The notes: generated by a model from the letters alone, not told the origin. 64,000 bases of DNA from Patulibacter defluvii (GCF_034096925.1 NZ_JAWZSQ010000022.1:1-64000), one strand, 5' to 3'. Shown: positions 16,611 through 26,930, counted from the stretch's first letter. A program made the numbers and translations.

Positions 16611-17821
16611 GGGCTGGCCTCCGGCGCGCCCTCGGCCACCATCTGCGCCCGCACGCCGGCGCGGTACTTCGGCACCAGCATCGTCACCGTCGTGCCCTCG
16701 TCCGGCGAGCCGGTCACCCGCAGGCCGTAGTCGGGACCGAACGACGCCCGCAGCCGCGCGTCGACGTTGCGGAGCCCGATCCCGCCGCGGCCGCCGCCGG
16801 AGAGCGCCGAGCGGGCGACGTCCGGATCGACCCCGGGACCGTCGTCGCTGACCCGCAGCTCGACGTCGTGGTCGGCGTCGCGGCCGACGATCGTCACCCG
16901 CCCGGGCGCGCCGGGATCGGGCGCGACCCGCCGCTCGACGCCGTGGCGGACCGCGTTCTCCACCAGCGGCTGGAGCGAGAGCACCGGGACCGCCGCCTGC
17001 AGCACCTCGGGCGCGACCTCGACCCGCACCTCGAGCCGCTCGCGGAACCGCGCCTGCTCCAGCCGCAGGTACTTCTCGACGTAGTGCAGCTCGTCGGCCA
17101 GCGTCACGTAGGAGCGCTGCTCGCGGAACGCGTAGCGGGTGAAGGCGGCGAACTCGGTCAGCAGCTCGCGGGCCTCGTCGGGGGCGGTGTGGATCAGCGA
17201 CGCGATCGCCGCCATCGCGTTGAAGACGAAGTGGGGCGAGATCTGGGCCCGCAGCGCCCGCAGCTCGGCGGTCGCCGCCCGCTCCTCGCGCTCGGCCAGC
17301 ACCGACAGCTCGAGCTGGGCGGAGACCAGCGCCGCCGTCTCCGCCACCACCCGCGCGTCCTCGGCCCGCACGCGGCCGGGCGGGAACAGCGCCAGCAGCG
17401 TCCCGACCCGCTCCTCGCCGACCCGCAGCGCCGCGACCACCGCCGCCGTCGGGCCGCCGCCGAGGTCGGCCTGCGGCTCGACGTGGATCCGCTCCTCCGG
17501 CGCCTCGCGGACGACCGCCGGCAGCGGGTCGCCGGGATCGAGCGCGGTGTCGCCGTCGCGGGCCAGCACCTGGCGGCGGTCGAGCAGCAGCACCGCCGGC
17601 GCCTGGGCCAGCGCCCGCACGTGGCGGACCGCGCGCTGGGCCGTCCGCGGGGTCAGGCCGCGGCGCAGGTCGGGCAGCATCGCCGCCGTCTGGTGGAGCG
17701 CGTCGCGCATCGCCTCGTCGGCCGGCGCCAGCAGCCGCCGCTCGCGCCGCAGCAGCCGCGCGAGGGCCAGCGCGGACACGGTCAGCGCGACTCCCAGCAG
17801 CATTCCCAGCACGACCGTCAC
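16607..17821 (-). CDS. LytS-type sensor histidine kinase
   Basis: A 404-residue kinase from GTG 17819-17821, with GGAGGAG just upstream. One membrane helix (residues 1-22) replaces the five or more helices of classical LytS. A GAF-like region (about 40-175) comes next, then the His_kinase motif 'AQISPHFVFN' (H197) and a HATPase domain with N-box 'LVENAVRHG', 'SDDGPG' (325-330) and 'GGIGLRN' (346-352). With one helix and a soluble GAF-like module, it may sense a cytoplasmic ligand, for example a carboxylate or its product. It heads an operon kinase-regulator-small subunit-symporter in which every junction overlaps. Confidence 0.9.
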   Translation of the reverse strand: MTVVLGMLLGVALTVSALALARLLRRERRLLAPADEAMRDALHQTAAMLPDLRRGLTPRTAQRAVRHVRALAQAPAVLLLDRRQVLARDGDTALDPGDPLPAVVREAPEERIHVEPQADLGGGPTAAVVAALRVGEERVGTLLALFPPGRVRAEDARVVAETAALVSAQLELSVLAEREERAATAELRALRAQISPHFVFNAMAAIASLIHTAPDEARELLTEFAAFTRYAFREQRSYVTLADELHYVEKYLRLEQARFRERLEVRVEVAPEVLQAAVPVLSLQPLVENAVRHGVERRVAPDPGAPGRVTIVGRDADHDVELRVSDDGPGVDPDVARSALSGGGRGGIGLRNVDARLRASFGPDYGLRVTGSPDEGTTVTMLVPKYRAGVRAQMVAEGAPEASP

Positions 17822-17865
17822 AGGCGCTCCTCCGGGGCCGATCCTACGCCCGGCCACGGGCGGCG

Positions 17866-17901
17866 ACCGCTCGTCGCGCCCTGGCCACCGTTCGTCGCGC
17901 C
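17866..17901. promoter_or_regulatory. paired direct repeats, predicted LytTR binding site
   Basis: ACCGCTCGTCGCGCC (17866-17880) and ACCGTTCGTCGCGCC (17887-17901) differ at one base and start exactly 21 bases apart, two turns of DNA. This is the spacing LytTR regulators require. The site lies 45-80 bases upstream of the kinase gene and about 140-175 upstream of the divergent small subunit/symporter pair, so it could control both. Confidence 0.65.
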
Positions 17902-18041
17902 GCAGCGGCCGGCCGTCGAGGGTCGCGGACGGCGAACGGCGGCCGGGGGAAGGTGGAGCGCGAGGAGACGAGGGCCACCGGGACGACCGCGTCCGGGTGG
18001 CTGCAGCGCGGCCCCGCGGCCGCTCGATCACGGAGGCAGCG

Positions 18042-18452
18042 ATGTCCACCCCCGTTCCACCCGACGAACCGACCTGGGAGCAGGTCGAGGCGTCGCCCGA
18101 GTTCCAGGAGCTGGTCGTCCGCAAGCGCCGCTGGGTGCTGCCGGCGACCGTCTTTTTCCTCAGCTGGTACCTGCTGTTCATCCTGCTGGCCGGCTACGCG
18201 TCGGACTTCATGGGCAGCGAGTTCCTGGTCGACGGCCTGACCGTCGGCTACGTCTTCGCGCTCAGCCAGTTCGCGATGACCTTCGGGCTGGCGCTGGCCT
18301 ACGTCCGCCGCTCGCGGGAGGTCTTCGACCCGCTCCGCGAGCAGGCGCTGGCGCGGGCCGCGGGTGCCGAGACCCCGTCCTCCGCGGCGGTCGCCGCCGA
18401 CGCCCGCCGCGCCCCGGCCGCGACCACGATCCCGGCGGGAGGCCCGCGATGA
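18042..18452 (+). CDS. DUF485-family small membrane subunit
   Basis: A 136-residue protein from ATG 18042 with GGAGG 5-9 bases upstream. The DUF485 pattern is plain: 'FQELVVRKRRWVLPAT' before helix 1 (about 31-52) and helix 2 (about 65-88), ending 'ALAYVRRSREVFDPLRE'. The tail is Ala-rich. Genes of this family sit next to acetate or monocarboxylate symporters such as MctC in Corynebacterium. Its stop overlaps the symporter ATG. Confidence 0.9.
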   Translation: MSTPVPPDEPTWEQVEASPEFQELVVRKRRWVLPATVFFLSWYLLFILLAGYASDFMGSEFLVDGLTVGYVFALSQFAMTFGLALAYVRRSREVFDPLREQALARAAGAETPSSAAVAADARRAPAATTIPAGGPR

Positions 18453-20032
18453 GCCTGCCGCTCGCCGAGACCAACGGGCTCGCGCTCTCGATCTTCGCCG
18501 TCGTCGTCGCGGTCACGCTGGCGATCACCTGGTGGGCCAGCAAGCGGACCACCTCGACCGCTCAGTTCTGGGCCGCCGGCCGCGGCATCAGCGGGGTCCA
18601 GAACGGCTTCGCGATCGCCGGCGACTACATGTCGGCCGCCTCGTTCCTGGGGATCGCCGGCCTGATCTTTTTCTTCGGCTTCGACGGCTTCCTCTACTCC
18701 GTCGGCTTCCTGGTCGCGTTCCTGACCGTGCTCTTCCTGCTGGCGGAGAAGATGCGCAACGCCGGCAAGTTCACGATCGCCGACGTGCTGGCCTTCCGGC
18801 TCAAGCAGACGCCGGCGCGGTCGGCCGCGGCGATCGGGACCCTGACCGTGGCCGCCTTCTACCTGATCGCGCAGATGGTCGGCGCCGGCGTGCTGATCTC
18901 GGCCCTGGTCGGGATCGACTTCCAGCTCGCGGTGCTGCTGACCGGGCTGTTCATGCTCTGCTACGTGATCTTCGGCGGCATGCTCGCCACCACCTGGGTG
19001 CAGATCGTGAAGGCGGTGCTGCTGATGGTGGCGACGACCGTCCTGACCGTGCTGGTGCTGATCAAGATCGGCGGCAACCCGCTCCACCTCTTCACCGACG
19101 CGCGCGACGCCAGCCCGGCCGGCAAGGACTACCTGGCCCCGGGCCTGAAGTTCACCAACCCGATCGACACCGTCTCGCTCGGGCTCGGCCTGGTGCTCGG
19201 CACCGCCGGCCTGCCGCACATCCTGATGCGGTTCTTCACCGTTCCGACGGCGAAGGCGGCACGGACGTCGGTGGTCTGGGCGATCGGCCTGATCGGCGCC
19301 TTCTACCTGATGACCACCGCGCTCGGCTTCGGCGCCCGCGCGCTGCTCGGCGGGACCCCCGTCGAGGGCACGATCGACAAGGCCGGCAACCTCGCCGCGC
19401 CGCGGCTGGCCGAGTTCATCGGCGGCGGCGCCGGCACCTTCGGCGGCGACCTGTTCCTGGCGATCATCGCCGCGGTCGCCTTCGCCACGATCCTGGCCGT
19501 CGTCGCCGGGCTGGTGATCTCCGCCTCGGGCGCGGTCGCGCACGACGTCTGGAACGGGATCGTCAAGAAGGGCCGCGCCTCGGAGGGCGAGGAGCTGTGG
19601 GCGGGCCGGATCGCCGCCGTCGCGATCGGCGTGATCGCGATCGCGATCGCGGTGATCGGCGGCGAGGGGCTGAACGTCTCGTTCATGGTCGGCCTGGCGT
19701 TCGCGGTCGCGGCCTCGGCCAACTTCCCGGCGCTGCTGCTGGCCCTGACCTGGAAGCGGTTCAACACCGCCGGCGCCCTGACCGGCGTCGCCTTCGGGGT
19801 CACCTCGGCGATCGCGCTGATCATCGTCAGCCCCGGCGTCTGGCCCGGGCCCGGCGGCTCGCCGATCGGCTGGGAGCTGGGCAACCCGGGGATCGTCTCG
19901 ATCCCGCTCGGGTTCTTCGGCTGCTGGCTCGGGACGGTGCTGTCGAGCGACCGCAGCTCCGAGGCCCGCTTCACCGAGCTGCACGTCCGCTCGGAGACCG
20001 GCCTCGGCGCCGAGCAGGCCGCGGCCCACTGA
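18449..20032 (+). CDS. actP: cation/acetate symporter, ActP-like
   Basis: A 527-residue SSS transporter with about 13 helices. Visible hallmarks are 'GDYMSAASFLGIAGLIFFFG', 'GGMLATTWVQIVKAVLLM', 'GTAGLPHILMRFFTVPTAKA', 'VVAGLVISASGAVAHDVW' and 'FAVAASANFPALLLALTWKR'. These match ActP/MctC cation:acetate symporters closely, more so than the paralogue at 13.8 kb. ATG 18449 overlaps the DUF485 stop (ATGA). A strong hairpin follows the stop, and acetyl-CoA synthetase comes next, so imported acetate would be activated at once. Confidence 0.92.
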   Translation: MSLPLAETNGLALSIFAVVVAVTLAITWWASKRTTSTAQFWAAGRGISGVQNGFAIAGDYMSAASFLGIAGLIFFFGFDGFLYSVGFLVAFLTVLFLLAEKMRNAGKFTIADVLAFRLKQTPARSAAAIGTLTVAAFYLIAQMVGAGVLISALVGIDFQLAVLLTGLFMLCYVIFGGMLATTWVQIVKAVLLMVATTVLTVLVLIKIGGNPLHLFTDARDASPAGKDYLAPGLKFTNPIDTVSLGLGLVLGTAGLPHILMRFFTVPTAKAARTSVVWAIGLIGAFYLMTTALGFGARALLGGTPVEGTIDKAGNLAAPRLAEFIGGGAGTFGGDLFLAIIAAVAFATILAVVAGLVISASGAVAHDVWNGIVKKGRASEGEELWAGRIAAVAIGVIAIAIAVIGGEGLNVSFMVGLAFAVAASANFPALLLALTWKRFNTAGALTGVAFGVTSAIALIIVSPGVWPGPGGSPIGWELGNPGIVSIPLGFFGCWLGTVLSSDRSSEARFTELHVRSETGLGAEQAAAH

Positions 20033-20053
20033 GCGGCCCCCCCCTTCCCGCTC

Positions 20054-20096
20054 GCGTGGCGGATCGGCCCCGGACGTCGGGGCCCATCCGCCACGC
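20054..20096 (+). terminator. hairpin between symporter and acetyl-CoA synthetase
   Basis: GCGTGGCGGAT (20054-20064) pairs with ATCCGCCACGC (20086-20096), and inside these GGCCCC pairs with GGGGCC around a 7-base loop. It lies 21 bases after the symporter stop and suggests that acs has its own promoter. Confidence 0.7.
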
Positions 20097-20193
20097 GGGG
20101 GGACTCCCGCGCCAACGTTGCCGCAACCGTGCGGATCGCGGCGGCGCGGGTGTAGGTTCGAGGACGAGGAGCAACGGTGAGGAGCACCACCCG

Positions 20194-22173
<1,980 letters not shown>

Positions 22174-22266
22174 ACCGTTACAGCGGCGGCCGGCGACCGC
22201 GCCACGGTGGACGGATGTCCACTGAACGGCGTGAGTCCCGGGCCTGCGGTCGATACTGAGGACACC

Positions 22267-23628
22267 GTGCACCTGGCGTCCCCCCTCCGCCCGACCCCGC
22301 GCGTGCTCTCGTGCGCGCTGCTGGTCGCCGGCTGCGCGCTGGTGCCGGCGGCTACGGTCGAGCTGGGGATCGACATCGGGCCACCGGCCGCGCTGCTGCT
22401 GCTGGCGGCCTTCTGCCAGGGCCTGACCGCGGTCCTGCTGGCGCAGCGCTACGTCCGCAGCGGCGACCGCCGGCTGCTGGCGCTGACCGCCACCTTCGTC
22501 GTCTCGGCCGTCCTGGTCGGGGCCTACGTGCTGGCCGCGGCCGGCGGCCTCGGCGACGAGCCGGCGCGGTCGGCCTGGCTGTGGATCGCCTGGCACGCGG
22601 CGCTGCCGCTCGGGATCGCGGCCAGCGTCGCCCCGCGCCCAGCCGCCGACGGGGCCCGTCCGGCGCCCGCGGACCGCGACGCCCAGGCCCTGCGGGCGGT
22701 CGCGGCGGCGCTGCCGGCGGCGCTGGCGCTGGCCGGCCTGGCGCTGGGCCTGGCCGCGGTCGTGCCGGGGCTGGCGGGGGCCGATCGCGACGCCGGGCTG
22801 GCGGTGACCGGCGGGGCCTGGGTGGTGCTGCTGGCGATCGCAGCGCTGCCGGTGGTCGACCGGCGGGCGTTCGGGCCGCTCGAGCGGTGGCTGCTGCTGG
22901 TGGTGACGGCGTCGCTGCTGGACGCGGTGCTGGGGGTCGTCGGCGGGTCGCTGACGACCGTCGGCGGGGCCGCCTCGGTGCTGGTCGTGGTGGTCGCGAG
23001 CGCGACCCTGCCGGCGGCGCTGCTGGCCGAGATCGGCCACCTCCACCGCGACCTCGCGGACGCCCGCGCGCAGCTCCGCCACGACGCCGAGCACGACGAC
23101 CTGACGGGGGTGCTGACGCGGCGCTCGGCGCTGGCGCGGGCGCGGCGGATGGCCCGCGAGGAGCAGCTGGTGGCGTCGGTGGCGGTGCTCGACCTGGACC
23201 ACTTCAAGGCGATCAACGACGGTCACGGCCACGCGACCGGCGACCGCGCGCTGGCGGCGACCGGGCGGACGATCCGCCACGCGCTGCGCGACTCCGACGT
23301 GATCGGCCGGCTCGGCGGCGAGGAGTTCCTGATCGTGCTGCCGGGCTGCGACCGTCAACGGGCGGCGGCGATCATCGGCCGGCTGCTGACCGCGCTGCGC
23401 GAGACGCGGGTGCCCGAGGCGCCGGGGCTGCGGATGACGGCCAGCGTCGGGATCGCCGAGCTGGGCGACGACGAGGAGCGGCTGACGGCGGCGCTGGCGC
23501 GGGCCGACGCCGCGCTCTACCGGGCGAAGGCGGCCGGCCGCGACCGGATCCGGGTGGCCGATCCCGAGGCGCCGACCCGCCATCCGCGGTCGCTGAGCGC
23601 GGCCGCGATCGAGCGGCCGCTGCGCTGA
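22267..23628 (+). CDS. membrane diguanylate cyclase (GGDEF)
   Basis: A 453-residue protein from GTG 22267, with GAGG just upstream (a GTG at 22207 is possible). About seven hydrophobic helices occupy residues 10-260, resembling a MASE-type sensor, followed by a GGDEF domain (about 275-435). The active-site loop is 'GGEEF' (350-354) and an inhibitory I-site 'RDSD' lies five residues before it, so the enzyme should make cyclic di-GMP from two GTP and be feedback-inhibited. No EAL domain. It follows acs by 93 bases. The signal and target are unknown; the surface-polysaccharide region downstream is a natural candidate. Confidence 0.9.
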   Translation: MHLASPLRPTPRVLSCALLVAGCALVPAATVELGIDIGPPAALLLLAAFCQGLTAVLLAQRYVRSGDRRLLALTATFVVSAVLVGAYVLAAAGGLGDEPARSAWLWIAWHAALPLGIAASVAPRPAADGARPAPADRDAQALRAVAAALPAALALAGLALGLAAVVPGLAGADRDAGLAVTGGAWVVLLAIAALPVVDRRAFGPLERWLLLVVTASLLDAVLGVVGGSLTTVGGAASVLVVVVASATLPAALLAEIGHLHRDLADARAQLRHDAEHDDLTGVLTRRSALARARRMAREEQLVASVAVLDLDHFKAINDGHGHATGDRALAATGRTIRHALRDSDVIGRLGGEEFLIVLPGCDRQRAAAIIGRLLTALRETRVPEAPGLRMTASVGIAELGDDEERLTAALARADAALYRAKAAGRDRIRVADPEAPTRHPRSLSAAAIERPLR

Positions 23629-23655
23629 GGGGGGGGGCGGGTTCGGGGGCGCTTT

Positions 23656-23757
23656 GGGGCGCGTCGCCAGTGGGTTCGGGCGGGCGGTCGGGGCGCGTCG
23701 CGAGCGGGTGCGGGCGGGCGTTGGGGGCGCGTCGCGAGCGGGTTCGGCGCGCATTGG
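23656..23757. repeat. three tandem copies of a 34-bp repeat
   Basis: GGGGCGCGTCGC begins at 23656, 23690 and 23724, each followed by a related AG[TC]GGGT[TG]CGG stretch. The units have the same length and differ at a few bases. They fill the space between the cyclase gene and the next gene. No coding or regulatory role is evident. Confidence 0.7.
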
Positions 23758-23807
23758 GCAGATCGGCGGATCGTGTCAGCGGCGGCGTGGCCTGTCAGGC
23801 TGGGGCC

Positions 23808-24401
23808 GTGTCCGCCGTCGCCCTCTCCGGTGCGCTGCTCGCGCTCGTGCTGCTGCTGCCGGTGCGGATCGCGCTCCAGCGGCGGTGGACGGGCGGCAGC
23901 GGGATCGTCCTGGCCGCGGTGCCGGCGGGGCCACCGCGGACGGCCCGGGCGCTGCTGGCCGGGGGCACGCTGCTGACCGGGCTGGGGCCGGCGCTCGACC
24001 TGCTCGACGTCGGCTGGGCGTGGGAGCCGGCCGACGCGTTCCTGACCCACGCCGTCGGCTTCGTGCTGCTGATCGGCGGCTGCGGCTGGGCGTTCTGGGC
24101 CCAGCTGACGATGCGCGAGGCGTGGCGGGTCGGCCAGGACGACGGCGAGCGGCTGCGGCTGGTCACCGACGGCCCGTTCGCCCAGGTGCGGCACCCGATC
24201 TACGGCGGCATGATCGCGATCGGCCTGGGCGTGACGCTGCTCTCCCCGACGCTGATCGGCGCGGTCGGCGCGGCGCTGCTGGCGGTCGGGGCGGTGCTGC
24301 AGGCGATCCGGGTCGAGGAGCCGCACCTGCGGGCCGTGCACGGGACGACGTATTGGGCCTGGGCGCGGCGAACGGGTCGGTTCCTGCCACGGGTGCGGTG
24401 A
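23808..24401 (+). CDS. isoprenylcysteine carboxyl methyltransferase-like membrane protein
   Basis: A 197-residue protein from GTG 23808 with five or so hydrophobic helices. The C-terminal half has the ICMT/PEMT pattern 'LVTDGPFAQVRHPIYGGMIA' and, near the end, 'EEPHLRAVHGTTYWAWARRT', both typical of the S-adenosylmethionine-binding region of bacterial isoprenylcysteine methyltransferase-like enzymes. Bacterial members act on unknown lipids or proteins. It is a single-gene unit flanked by repeats on both sides. Confidence 0.75.
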   Translation: MSAVALSGALLALVLLLPVRIALQRRWTGGSGIVLAAVPAGPPRTARALLAGGTLLTGLGPALDLLDVGWAWEPADAFLTHAVGFVLLIGGCGWAFWAQLTMREAWRVGQDDGERLRLVTDGPFAQVRHPIYGGMIAIGLGVTLLSPTLIGAVGAALLAVGAVLQAIRVEEPHLRAVHGTTYWAWARRTGRFLPRVR

Positions 24402-24419
24402 GGGGCGGGGCGGGGCGGC

Positions 24420-24534
24420 GGGGCGAAGGTGACACGCCGCCGCCCTCCTCGCGGGCCATGTGACGTCGTGCCCCGCCGGCGGGGGCGAACGTGGCACGGC
24501 CTCGCGGACGGCCGGAGCATGTGACGTTTGCCCC
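24420..24534. repeat. two copies of a hairpin-forming element
   Basis: Unit A starts GGGGCGAAGGTGACACG (24420) and ends CATGTGACGTCGTGCCCC; unit B starts GGGGCGAACGTGGCACG (24482) and ends CATGTGACGTTTGCCCC. In each unit the two ends are partly complementary, so each can fold back on itself. This is the left half of the 331-bp gene-free stretch 24402-24732. Confidence 0.55.
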
Positions 24535-24548
24535 TCCCACGCCCTTCC

Positions 24549-24647
24549 GGCGTCATTCCGACCCTGCCCACCTGAGGTGGCGTCATTCGATCCCGCTGAG
24601 CGGCGTCGAATGACGCCAGTTCGCGCGGGCAGGGGTGGAGTGACGCC
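24549..24647. repeat. nested inverted repeat, 99 bp
   Basis: Outer arms 24549-24569 and 24627-24647 pair at 18 of 21 positions (ends GGCGTCATTCC and GGAGTGACGCC). Inner arms TGGCGTCATTCGA (24578-24590) and TCGAATGACGCCA (24606-24618) pair perfectly around a 15-base loop. The whole forms one long cruciform-capable structure, about 85 bases before the next gene. It fills the right half of the gene-free stretch 24402-24732. Confidence 0.75.
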
Positions 24648-24732
24648 ACTTCGGGTTCCGCCGGTGGCCACCGTACGCTGGCGCAACGTGTTCGGGGGGC
24701 CGACGCACGCCGAAGCAGGAAGAGGACGAGCG

Positions 24733-25992
24733 ATGGCCGAGATCCCGACCGACTCGATCGCCGGCCGGATGGCCGAGCGCGTGGCCGCTGTCGTCCACGC
24801 CGCCGAGCAGGAGGCCCAGACGATCGTGCGCGACGCCGAGCGCGACGTCGCCGCCCGCCAGGCCGCCGCGCGACGCACGATCGAGGAGCAGGCCCGGGCC
24901 CTGCACGACGTGACGAGCAGCGCGATCGGCGCGGCGGCGACGCTCTACGAGCAGCTGCAGCGCCTGTCCGCGTTGCGCGACCAGATGGCGGAGGTGCTGG
25001 CGGAGGGCCAGCCGGGAACGGGCGACGGCGGGGGCGTGGCTGGGGGCGCGGCGGCGGGTGACGCGGGGGCCGATGGTCGCCGGGCGGTGACCGCCGGCCC
25101 GGCCGTGGGCGGGGTGGCTCCGACGGCGTCCGACCCGAGGGCGGCCGCTGCCCCGACGGGAGCAGGCGCGGCGGCGGGCGATGCCGTGGTGGACCGCGTG
25201 GCGGCGGGCGACCCGGTCGACGCCACGTCCGAGGTGGCGATGCCCCTCGACCCGGCGGCGGGGGACCCGGCGGTGGATGACCCGGCGGTGGGTGGCTCGG
25301 CGGTGGGCGCTCCCCGGCCGAGGGTGGCCGTCGGCCCGGCGGTGGGCGGCCCGGCGGTGGGCGGCCCGGCGGCGGATGCCCCGGCGGTGGGTGGCCCGGC
25401 GGCGGGTGACCCGGCGGTGGCCGCTTCCCGGCCGAGGGTGGCCGTCGACCCGGCGGTGGGCGGCCCGGCGGTGGCTGACCCGGCGGTCGCCGACCCGGCG
25501 GCGGGTGACCCGGTGGCCGCCGGCTCGACGGCCGGCGACCCGACCGGCGCCGTCTCCGAGCCGACGGCGGCCGTCGGGCCGGCGGCGACCGACGCGGCAG
25601 CGGACAGCCCGGCCGAGCCGGCCTCCGATCTGACGGCCGACGCCGCCTCAGTGACGGCCAACGCAGCGCCCGAGCCGGTGGCCGACGCCGCCGCCTCCGA
25701 CCTCGCGCCGACGTCCGCCCCGGCTCCTGCCCCGGACCCCGGCGTCACCGCGGACGACGACCGCGCCGACCCGGCTCCCGCCCCGCCCGAGGACGACCCG
25801 CAGCTCGACGCCGCGCGGCTGGTCGCGCTCTCGATGGCCGCGTCGGGTCGGTCGGCCGAGGCGGTCGCCACGCACCTGCGCGACGAGCTGGGGGTGGCCG
25901 ATCCGTCGGCGATCGTCGACTACGTCTTCGGGCTCTCGACGCCCTCGACCGTCGTCCCCGGCTGGCCGCCGCGCAGCGGGAGCCGATCGTGA
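24733..25992 (+). CDS. coiled-coil protein with shared 'LVALSMAASG' C-terminal domain (paralogue 1)
   Basis: A 419-residue protein from ATG 24733, with a GAGGA ribosome site. It has no signal peptide or membrane helix. Residues about 8-90 form a DivIVA/FliH-like coiled coil with alternating 'AEQEAQTIVRDAERDVAARQ' heptads. Residues about 95-350 are low-complexity Pro/Ala/Val/Gly/Asp with tandem 'GGPAV' and 'GDPAV' repeats, including a 114-bp duplication. The last 65 residues carry a domain ('LDAARLVALSMAASGRS', 'HLRDELGVADPSAIVDYVFG') found again in the genes at 31135 and 32163. The tail 'STPSTVVPGWPP' is nearly the same as in paralogue 3. Function unknown; a cytoplasmic scaffold is the simplest guess. 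Overlaps the next gene by GTGA. Confidence 0.75.
   Translation: MAEIPTDSIAGRMAERVAAVVHAAEQEAQTIVRDAERDVAARQAAARRTIEEQARALHDVTSSAIGAAATLYEQLQRLSALRDQMAEVLAEGQPGTGDGGGVAGGAAAGDAGADGRRAVTAGPAVGGVAPTASDPRAAAAPTGAGAAAGDAVVDRVAAGDPVDATSEVAMPLDPAAGDPAVDDPAVGGSAVGAPRPRVAVGPAVGGPAVGGPAADAPAVGGPAAGDPAVAASRPRVAVDPAVGGPAVADPAVADPAAGDPVAAGSTAGDPTGAVSEPTAAVGPAATDAAADSPAEPASDLTADAASVTANAAPEPVADAAASDLAPTSAPAPAPDPGVTADDDRADPAPAPPEDDPQLDAARLVALSMAASGRSAEAVATHLRDELGVADPSAIVDYVFGLSTPSTVVPGWPPRSGSRS
25249..25560 (+). repeat. coding low-complexity repeats with a 114-bp duplication
   Basis: Within the paralogue-1 gene, CCGGCGGTGGG-type words recur every 15 bases or so, coding Pro-Ala-Val-Gly-Gly. The segment starting 'RPRVAV' occurs twice, at about 25312 and 25426, exactly 114 bases (38 codons) apart. 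All copies keep the reading frame, so length change by slippage would not break the gene. Confidence 0.7.
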
Positions 25993-26891
25993 ACCGCTGG
26001 CTCGCCCTCGCCGTCGCGGCGACCGCCCTGGCGCTGGCCGTGGTCGGCGCCGTCGCCGGTCTCCGCTGGCTGCCGGCCGACCTCGCCTGGGCCGCCGCCG
26101 TCGCCTCCGGGGGACTGCTGGCGATCGGGCTCGTCGCCCTCGCCTTCGCCCTCCGCCGCCGGCCGCCCCGGCCCCCGCTGGCGACCCCGCCCGCGCTGGC
26201 GCTGCCGGCACCGCTGCTCTCCTCGCCCGCGGGACGCCCGCCGTCACGCACCACGGCTGCGGTCGCCGGCCCGTCGGCCGCGGCGCTCGCCCCGGCACGG
26301 ACCGCGTCCCCGCCTTCGACCGTCTCCCCGGCGCGGACCGCAACGGCTGCCCCGTCGCCCGCCGGGCCCTCCCCGACCGGAACCGGGACGGCGCCCGCGA
26401 TCCCGCCGCCCGCGCGGCCCTCTCGCCCGCAGGCCCCGGCCTCGGCCGCCAACCCCGCCGCCGCCCCCCTCCCTCCCTCCGACGACGACATCGCCGCCGT
26501 CGTCGACGAGGCCCAGCGCCAGGCTGCCGTCCTCGTCACCGAGGCCCGTGACCGCGCCACCGCCCTCGCCGACGACGCCTCGGCCGCCGATCGCGCCCGC
26601 GCCCTGCGCCTCCAGCAGCTCGCCGACGAGGCCGCCGACGCGATCGGCCAGATCCACGACGAGGCCCAGCGGCTGCTGCGCCTGCGCTCGATCGCCCAGG
26701 CGCTGCTGGTCGCCCTCGCCGGGCCGCCCGCGCCCGCTCCGGCACCCACATCCGACCCCGCGTCCGCGCCCGCCGCGACCACCGCGACCGCTCCGGCCGC
26801 GCCTCCCCACCCCCACGCCACCCCCGTCGCCACCGACCCGGCCCCCGCCCCGCGCCCCAGCCGCCGCCGGCCGCTCGCCCGCCGACGCTGA
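25989..26891 (+). CDS. membrane-anchored coiled-coil protein
   Basis: A 300-residue protein from GTG 25989, overlapping the previous stop. Two N-terminal membrane helices (residues about 5-25 and 34-56) are followed by a Pro/Ala/Ser-rich linker (about 60-160), an acidic patch 'PPSDDDIAAVVDEAQ' and a helical coiled coil (about 165-245: 'QRQAAVLVTEARDRATALAD'). The coiled coil resembles those of its neighbours, but it has no 'LVALSMAASG' domain. With overlap to paralogue 1 it could be that protein's membrane anchor. Function unknown. Confidence 0.7.
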   Translation: MNRWLALAVAATALALAVVGAVAGLRWLPADLAWAAAVASGGLLAIGLVALAFALRRRPPRPPLATPPALALPAPLLSSPAGRPPSRTTAAVAGPSAAALAPARTASPPSTVSPARTATAAPSPAGPSPTGTGTAPAIPPPARPSRPQAPASAANPAAAPLPPSDDDIAAVVDEAQRQAAVLVTEARDRATALADDASAADRARALRLQQLADEAADAIGQIHDEAQRLLRLRSIAQALLVALAGPPAPAPAPTSDPASAPAATTATAPAAPPHPHATPVATDPAPAPRPSRRRPLARRR

Positions 26892-26930
26892 GCGCCCCGC
26901 GCGCCGACCCTCCTCTACGCTCCGGCCCCG

